A stretch of 9,677 nucleotides of DNA, from contig VXTA01000029.1 of the NCBI GenBank assembly GCA_009837685.1, forward strand, positions 1-9,677, given 5' to 3'. The notes below the pieces were generated by a model. The model had not been told where the DNA came from. It ran no database searches and worked only from the letters and a program-made list of their open reading frames with translations. Of this stretch, positions 6,943 through 9,677 are shown one piece after another. How positions within the stretch are numbered: the stretch's first letter is position 1; each line of letters opens with the position of its first letter. The DNA comes from Chloroflexota bacterium (GTDB lineage: Bacteria > Chloroflexota > Dehalococcoidia > Lucifugimonadales > Lucifugimonadaceae). The position numbers and the translations under genes were made by a program.

Positions 6943-6971
6943 ATAATAACGTAATGCGTTAATAACGTCAA
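6943..6971 (-). promoter_or_regulatory. Promoter of the higBA operon
   Basis: On the minus strand TTGACG (6971-6966) and TATTAT (6948-6943) are separated by exactly 17 bases, close to the sigma-70 consensus. Transcription would start near 6936, at or next to the GTG start of the toxin gene. Confidence 0.75.
6944..6968. promoter_or_regulatory. Putative HigA operator: palindrome and direct repeats over the promoter
   Basis: TAACG-TAATG-CGTTA (6947-6961) is a perfect 5-base inverted repeat with a 5-base spacer. In addition TAATAACGT occurs twice (6944-6952 and 6960-6968), spaced 16 bases apart. Both lie in the promoter spacer and overlap the -10 and -35 boxes. An antitoxin dimer bound here would block polymerase, the usual autoregulation of higBA loci. 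That HigA is the binder is inferred. Confidence 0.6.
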
Positions 6972-7071
6972 GAATACTGGCGTATCCTGCCTCTGATCGC
7001 ACCTATGAACCGCTCACTTGTGGTTCTACGTACTCTTGATCATCTCGATCTATTTCTGTCGACCGCACCGA

Positions 7072-7962
7072 CTAGGACGACTTGATCTCCACGCCCGCTA
7101 CTTCCTCTTGCAGTCGATAAATCACGTGGGTGTCCATGTCTCCCCAGCCGCGGTTGCCGCATTGGATGGCGATCTGCTCCACTATGTTGGCTACGGGCAT
7201 GGGGACGTTTAGTTCGCGGGCCAGTTCGTTTGCAAGTGATATGTCTTTTCGTGCCAATGCTTGGCGGAATGATGGCGGGTCATATTTGCCTTGGAAGACG
7301 GTACGTTCTAGGCCTTCCTTTTGAGTGCCGAGTATGTGCCGGCTCCCAGCCTCCATGAGGGCATCGAGGTCTAGTCCGGCCTTCATACCAAGGGTGAGCC
7401 CCTCCGCAACGACCTGTCTGACGGCCAGCGTGATCATGTTGTTTACCAGCTTACAGGTACTGCCCATGCCTAGGGCGCCCTGGTAGACGATCTTGTCTGC
7501 GAAGGATTGGAATACGGGGAGGAGTTGCTCGTAGACTTTCTTATCGCCGCTAGGCATCACTATGACTTCGCGATTCGTCGCGGTGGCGGGGCTTGCAAGC
7601 ACCGGAGCGTCGAGTACGTGGGCCCCTTTTTGCTCGAATGCCTTGCCAATTTCGCGGATTAAGGATGGGCTGCTGGTGGAGAGGTCGACGTATACGTGGC
7701 CCGGGCTAACTCCGCTGAGGATTCCGTTGCGACCAAGTGCGATTTCTTCCACCTCAGGAGGTCCCGGCACGGAGGTGATGATGACATCGCTGACTTCGGC
7801 AACCTCTGCTGGCGATGTCGCCAATCGGGCGCCGCCTTCTAATAAGGGGCGCGTCGCACCCTCGCGCGCATCGTAGACAGCCATGGGAAACCCGGCCCTC
7901 TGGATATTCAGCGCCATCGGGTTGCCCAGGTTGCCGAGTCCTATGAAGCCTACTGTTTCCAT
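7072..7962 (-). CDS. Beta-hydroxyacid dehydrogenase (3-hydroxyisobutyrate dehydrogenase family)
   Basis: The 296-residue enzyme is a cytoplasmic NAD(P)-dependent oxidoreductase of the family that includes 3-hydroxyisobutyrate dehydrogenase and tartronate semialdehyde reductase. The N-terminal Rossmann fold shows GFIGLGNLGNPMA (5-17). The substrate region reads DLSTSSP (93-99), then DAPVLASPATA (118-128) where the family usually has DAPVSGG. The catalytic block is GMGSTCKLVNN (165-175) with lysine 171 and asparagine 175, and RKDISLA (238-244) matches the conserved KDLxLA. Length is normal for the family. A GGAGG site (7972-7968) five bases before the ATG at 7962 confirms the start. The gene diverges from the DUF1800 gene and has no same-strand neighbour nearby. 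Loss of the SGG sequence hints at a different substrate, which cannot be named from sequence. Confidence 0.87.
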   Translation of the reverse strand: METVGFIGLGNLGNPMALNIQRAGFPMAVYDAREGATRPLLEGGARLATSPAEVAEVSDVIITSVPGPPEVEEIALGRNGILSGVSPGHVYVDLSTSSPSLIREIGKAFEQKGAHVLDAPVLASPATATNREVIVMPSGDKKVYEQLLPVFQSFADKIVYQGALGMGSTCKLVNNMITLAVRQVVAEGLTLGMKAGLDLDALMEAGSRHILGTQKEGLERTVFQGKYDPPSFRQALARKDISLANELARELNVPMPVANIVEQIAIQCGNRGWGDMDTHVIYRLQEEVAGVEIKSS

Positions 7963-8156
7963 GCCAGCCTCCGTCCGTCTAGGGGCTACATCATTGCATT
8001 TTTGCGCTTTGGTGACCTGCCGAACTACGGAAGTCGTCGCTTACGTCTCGTTACGGCGTCACTTTCGCACGCGCGCGCAACATATCAGTTGGCAGTCATG
8101 CTAAATTTAAAGGCGACGCAGTTGCTTTCAGTTACTGCTTGGCGATATGTACCTGC

Positions 8157-8160
8157 GAGG
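8157..8160 (+). promoter_or_regulatory. Ribosome binding site that decides the DUF1800 start
   Basis: GAGG lies six bases upstream of the ATG at 8167. The earlier in-frame starts at 8002 and 8098 lack a comparable site, and the 55 residues they would add resemble nothing in the family. Confidence 0.6.
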
Positions 8161-8166
8161 CTTTCA

Positions 8167-9555
8167 ATGACTACCGCAGTTAGCAGAGATACCGACACTG
8201 CACTTATGGCCCACCTTTTGCGCCGGACGGGCTTTGGAGCGACGCGCGACCAGATCGACGAGTACGTCGCCAAAGGCTACGACGAAACCGTCGAAGAGCT
8301 TCTCCATCCCGAATACGCGGATCCTGAAGATCAGGACTTGCTGGACCGCTACTTCATCGCTTCTGTGGAGGCGAGATCAGTAGGTCACGCCGATCCGCAG
8401 TGGGCTTGGCGCATGGCGACCACCAACAAACATCTCGAAGAAAAGATCGCTCTCTTCTGGCACGGTTTACTGGCGGTCGGCGGGATCAAACTCGACCACG
8501 GGATGGAGATGCTCACGGAGATCGATCTCTTCCGCCGTTATGGGCTAGGTAAGTTCGGCGATCTATTGCTGGAAATATCCCGCAACCCGGGAATGATGTA
8601 CTGGCTAGACAACCAGAACAGCCACAAGGACGCGCCGAACGAAAACTACGGTCGGGAATTGCTCGAACTGTTTTCGATGGGCATCGACGAGATGGGGGAG
8701 GGCGCGTACACCGAAGACGATGTCAAGGCCGCGGCCCGAGCCTTCACCGGGTGGGCCTCTAAGCCGACTATGCCACCATTCTTCCTAGGTCCGTTCCCGA
8801 TGGAATTCCAGTTCGATCCTAACGATCACGACGACGGCGAAAAAGAATTCCTAGGCGAAGTCGGCAACTGGAACGGCGAGGACATCGTAGACATTACCGT
8901 GCGTCAGCGGGCAACTGCGGAGTTCATCTCCAGAAGGCTTTACCAGTTCTTTGTAGCTGACGAAGCTGACGAGGATGAAGTCCAACGGCTGGCCGATGTG
9001 TTCGAAGAGAACGATGGGGAGATACGCGCCGTGCTTCGGGCGATCTTCAAGTCCGATCACTTCAAGTCCGAAGCGATCCGCTATCGCAAAGTAAAGAGTC
9101 CGACCGAGTTGGTGTTTGGCGTAGCGAGATTGACGGATCGATTCGATCTCCCAGACATGGACGCGTCTCAGCTGGCTTCTCAGACGATGTTCATGGGTCA
9201 ATTTTTGCTTAACCCGCCCAGCGTTGAGGGTTGGCACGAGGGCGAGGAGTGGATCGACAGCGGGGCATTGGTCGAGCGGATCAACTTTGCCTCAACCGAA
9301 CTGGAACGTAGAGACGCGCCCGGCATCCAGCGAATGGTCGACCTCGTGCGCGATGCAGGCGGCATGAGTTCCTCGGAGTACGTCGCCGCGTGCCTCGACG
9401 CTATGGGTTGCATCGACATCTCTGACAGAACGTTCAGGCTTATTGCGGAACATGCATCAGCCCAACCGGAACCGACGAACGAGGACGAAGAAACCGACCG
9501 GGCCATCGAGATATTCCAGTTGATCGCCTCGACACCCGACTACCAGTACTGCTGA
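8167..9555 (+). CDS. DUF1800 family protein
   Basis: The 462-residue product matches DUF1800 along its length. It opens MTTAVSRDTDTALMAHLLRRTGFGAT, and shows LFWHGLLAVGG (96-106), NPGMMYWLDNQNS (140-152), the hallmark PNENYGRELLELFSMG (157-172), DVKAAARAFTGW (185-196), FLLNPPSVEGWHEGEEW near 350-366 and the following RINFAS. These proteins are widespread in environmental bacteria and commonly sit beside a DUF1501 gene, as here. Their biochemical function is unknown. No signal peptide or membrane helix is visible, so this copy is probably cytoplasmic. The start at 8167 is chosen by a GAGG site and by the usual family N-terminus. The DUF1501 gene begins 39 bases downstream in the same direction, so the two are likely co-transcribed. 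Confidence 0.87.
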   Translation: MTTAVSRDTDTALMAHLLRRTGFGATRDQIDEYVAKGYDETVEELLHPEYADPEDQDLLDRYFIASVEARSVGHADPQWAWRMATTNKHLEEKIALFWHGLLAVGGIKLDHGMEMLTEIDLFRRYGLGKFGDLLLEISRNPGMMYWLDNQNSHKDAPNENYGRELLELFSMGIDEMGEGAYTEDDVKAAARAFTGWASKPTMPPFFLGPFPMEFQFDPNDHDDGEKEFLGEVGNWNGEDIVDITVRQRATAEFISRRLYQFFVADEADEDEVQRLADVFEENDGEIRAVLRAIFKSDHFKSEAIRYRKVKSPTELVFGVARLTDRFDLPDMDASQLASQTMFMGQFLLNPPSVEGWHEGEEWIDSGALVERINFASTELERRDAPGIQRMVDLVRDAGGMSSSEYVAACLDAMGCIDISDRTFRLIAEHASAQPEPTNEDEETDRAIEIFQLIASTPDYQYC

Positions 9556-9581
9556 TACGAATAACGGCACAAAAAATACGC

Positions 9582-9586
9582 AGGAG
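9582..9586 (+). promoter_or_regulatory. Ribosome binding site of the DUF1501 gene
   Basis: AGGAG stands eight bases before the ATG at 9595, a good Shine-Dalgarno match that supports this start. Confidence 0.65.
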
Positions 9587-9594
9587 ATACTCCA

Positions 9595-9677
9595 ATGGCA
9601 ACGAATGGCCACAACGGGAATGGGAGAGCCAAGAATCTGGTTGTCATCCAGCTCTCTGGCGGCAACGACTACCTCAA
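9595..9677 (+). CDS. DUF1501 family protein, 3' end outside the window
   Basis: Only 27 codons are visible: MATNGHNGNGRAKN, followed by LVVIQLSGGNDYL. The hydrophobic strand ending in Q-L-x-G-G-N-D is the typical beginning of the DUF1501 domain, which belongs to the alkaline phosphatase/sulfatase superfamily. Many members start with a twin-arginine signal peptide. This one goes directly from a short polar tail into the domain, so it is probably not exported. The position right after a DUF1800 gene is the classic pairing and raises confidence. What the pair does is unknown. Confidence 0.75.
   Translation, partial: MATNGHNGNGRAKNLVVIQLSGGNDYL

Noticed and set aside
8002..8166. N-terminal extension of the DUF1800 protein (starts at 8002 or 8098)
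   Set aside because: No ribosome site precedes those starts, the added residues match nothing in the family and are not a credible signal peptide; the start at 8167 has GAGG at good spacing.

Overview
The window looks like bacterial chromosome of moderate GC content with mixed accessory and housekeeping content. Genes end in TGA, TAA and TAG, so the standard code applies. The paired DUF1800/DUF1501 genes and an NCS2 permease with a soluble C-terminal domain remind me of Chloroflexota, perhaps an SAR202-like Dehalococcoidia. That assignment is a guess from family knowledge and was not tested.

Positions 1-4080 form a defence-type accessory segment. An OLD-family ATPase-TOPRIM nuclease runs rightward, with its N-terminus outside the window. 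It converges on a leftward gene for a beta-class DNA methyltransferase fused to a C-terminal HNH nuclease. That methyltransferase gene is broken by one in-frame TAA at 3158-3160, where relatives as I recall them carry a tyrosine. Just upstream of it lies a short, apparently decayed antitoxin gene with no visible toxin partner.

Positions 4140-6290 hold a rightward NCS2 (xanthine/uracil-type) permease with about 140 extra C-terminal residues that resemble a degenerate RsbW-like ATPase fold. A small DUF1330 protein follows it.

Positions 6293-6971 hold a complete leftward higBA-type toxin-antitoxin operon. It has a near-consensus promoter, a palindromic operator candidate over that promoter, a probably leaderless GTG start for the toxin, and a possible terminator.

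Positions 7072-7962 encode a leftward beta-hydroxyacid dehydrogenase. From 8167 to the right edge a rightward DUF1800 gene is followed by the start of a DUF1501 gene; the two are very likely one operon of unknown biochemical role. No tRNA, rRNA, CRISPR array or transposase gene was recognised.
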